A DNA stretch of 5,128 nt from Gaoshiqia sp050298035 (GTDB lineage: Bacteria > Bacteroidota > Bacteroidia > Bacteroidales > Prolixibacteraceae). Of this stretch, positions 5,040 to 5,128 are shown piece by piece (positions within the stretch are counted from its first letter, which is position 1; the number at the start of each line of letters is the position of its first letter). Where the stretch lies: the NCBI GenBank assembly GCA_050298035.1, contig JBNKTK010000179.1, forward strand, positions 1-5,128. The letters are read 5' to 3'. The notes under the pieces were generated by a model. That model had not been told where the DNA came from and searched no databases. It was given only the letters and a program-made list of their open reading frames with translations. The position numbers were made by a program, and so were the translations under genes.

Positions 5040-5128
5040 CTAATCTATTCCGGATCAATTCAAAATTGGGGTGGATTTGAGAATTCAAGCATAGATTTTA
5101 GCTACCCGAAAGAGGAAAAAATTGATAT
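5040..5128 (+). pseudogene. Protein-like reading frame without a start codon, open at the right edge
   Basis: Right after the second repeat ends, the frame beginning at 5040 is open to the edge and reads LIYSGSIQNWGGFEN, then SSIDFSYPKEEKID. This has a protein-like composition, with glycines, aromatics and a mixed charge pattern. The frame is open back to a stop at 5004-5006, inside the repeat, and contains no ATG, GTG or TTG. It could be a gene whose 5' end was replaced or cut off by the repeat, or a chance open frame in AT-rich DNA. The other plus frames contain stops, and the minus frames close within about 40 bases of the edge. I cannot assign a family. Confidence 0.22.

Overview
The window looks like chromosomal DNA from a member of the Bacteroidota. 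Three things point there. The RecA and ClpS sequences have the form usual in that phylum. No Shine-Dalgarno sequences precede the starts. Two promoter matches fit the phylum's unusual consensus (TTTG, about 19-21 bases, TAnnTTTG). An order-level guess of Bacteroidales or Marinilabiliales is only an impression.

Left part, minus strand (1-1330): bcp, encoding an atypical 2-Cys thiol peroxidase, is followed after 2 bases by recA, which runs off the left edge after 286 codons. The pair looks like one operon, driven by a near-perfect promoter at 1352-1382.

Centre, plus strand (1507-4568): four tightly packed genes form a likely operon. They encode an exported TPR/SPOR-domain protein, the N-degron adaptor ClpS, a short membrane NfeD-family protein and the flotillin-like protein FloA. 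Two junctions are stop/start overlaps (TAATG) and the third gap is 10 bases. A promoter match at 1443-1474 makes ATG 1507 a better start for the first gene than the upstream in-frame ATG at 1372. NfeD and FloA are known partners in membrane microdomains. SPOR domains bind septal peptidoglycan, and ClpS feeds substrates to the Clp protease. The operon therefore suggests an envelope and quality-control theme, which is inference. A strong intrinsic terminator at 4620-4656 closes it.

Right part (4569-5128): 560 bases with no confident gene. This is the unusual part. A 169-bp unit occurs twice in direct orientation with an exact 190-bp period (4681-4849 and 4871-5039) and only five differences. 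Each unit begins with an A/T-flanked hairpin and ends with a terminator-like hairpin followed by nine T residues. Between them lie a 23-codon ORF, an alternative pairing partner for the first hairpin and a 61-base tract without C. It may be a duplicated small-RNA or regulatory cassette, or a non-coding mobile repeat; I do not recognise it. After the second copy, a protein-like reading frame without a start codon runs off the right edge.
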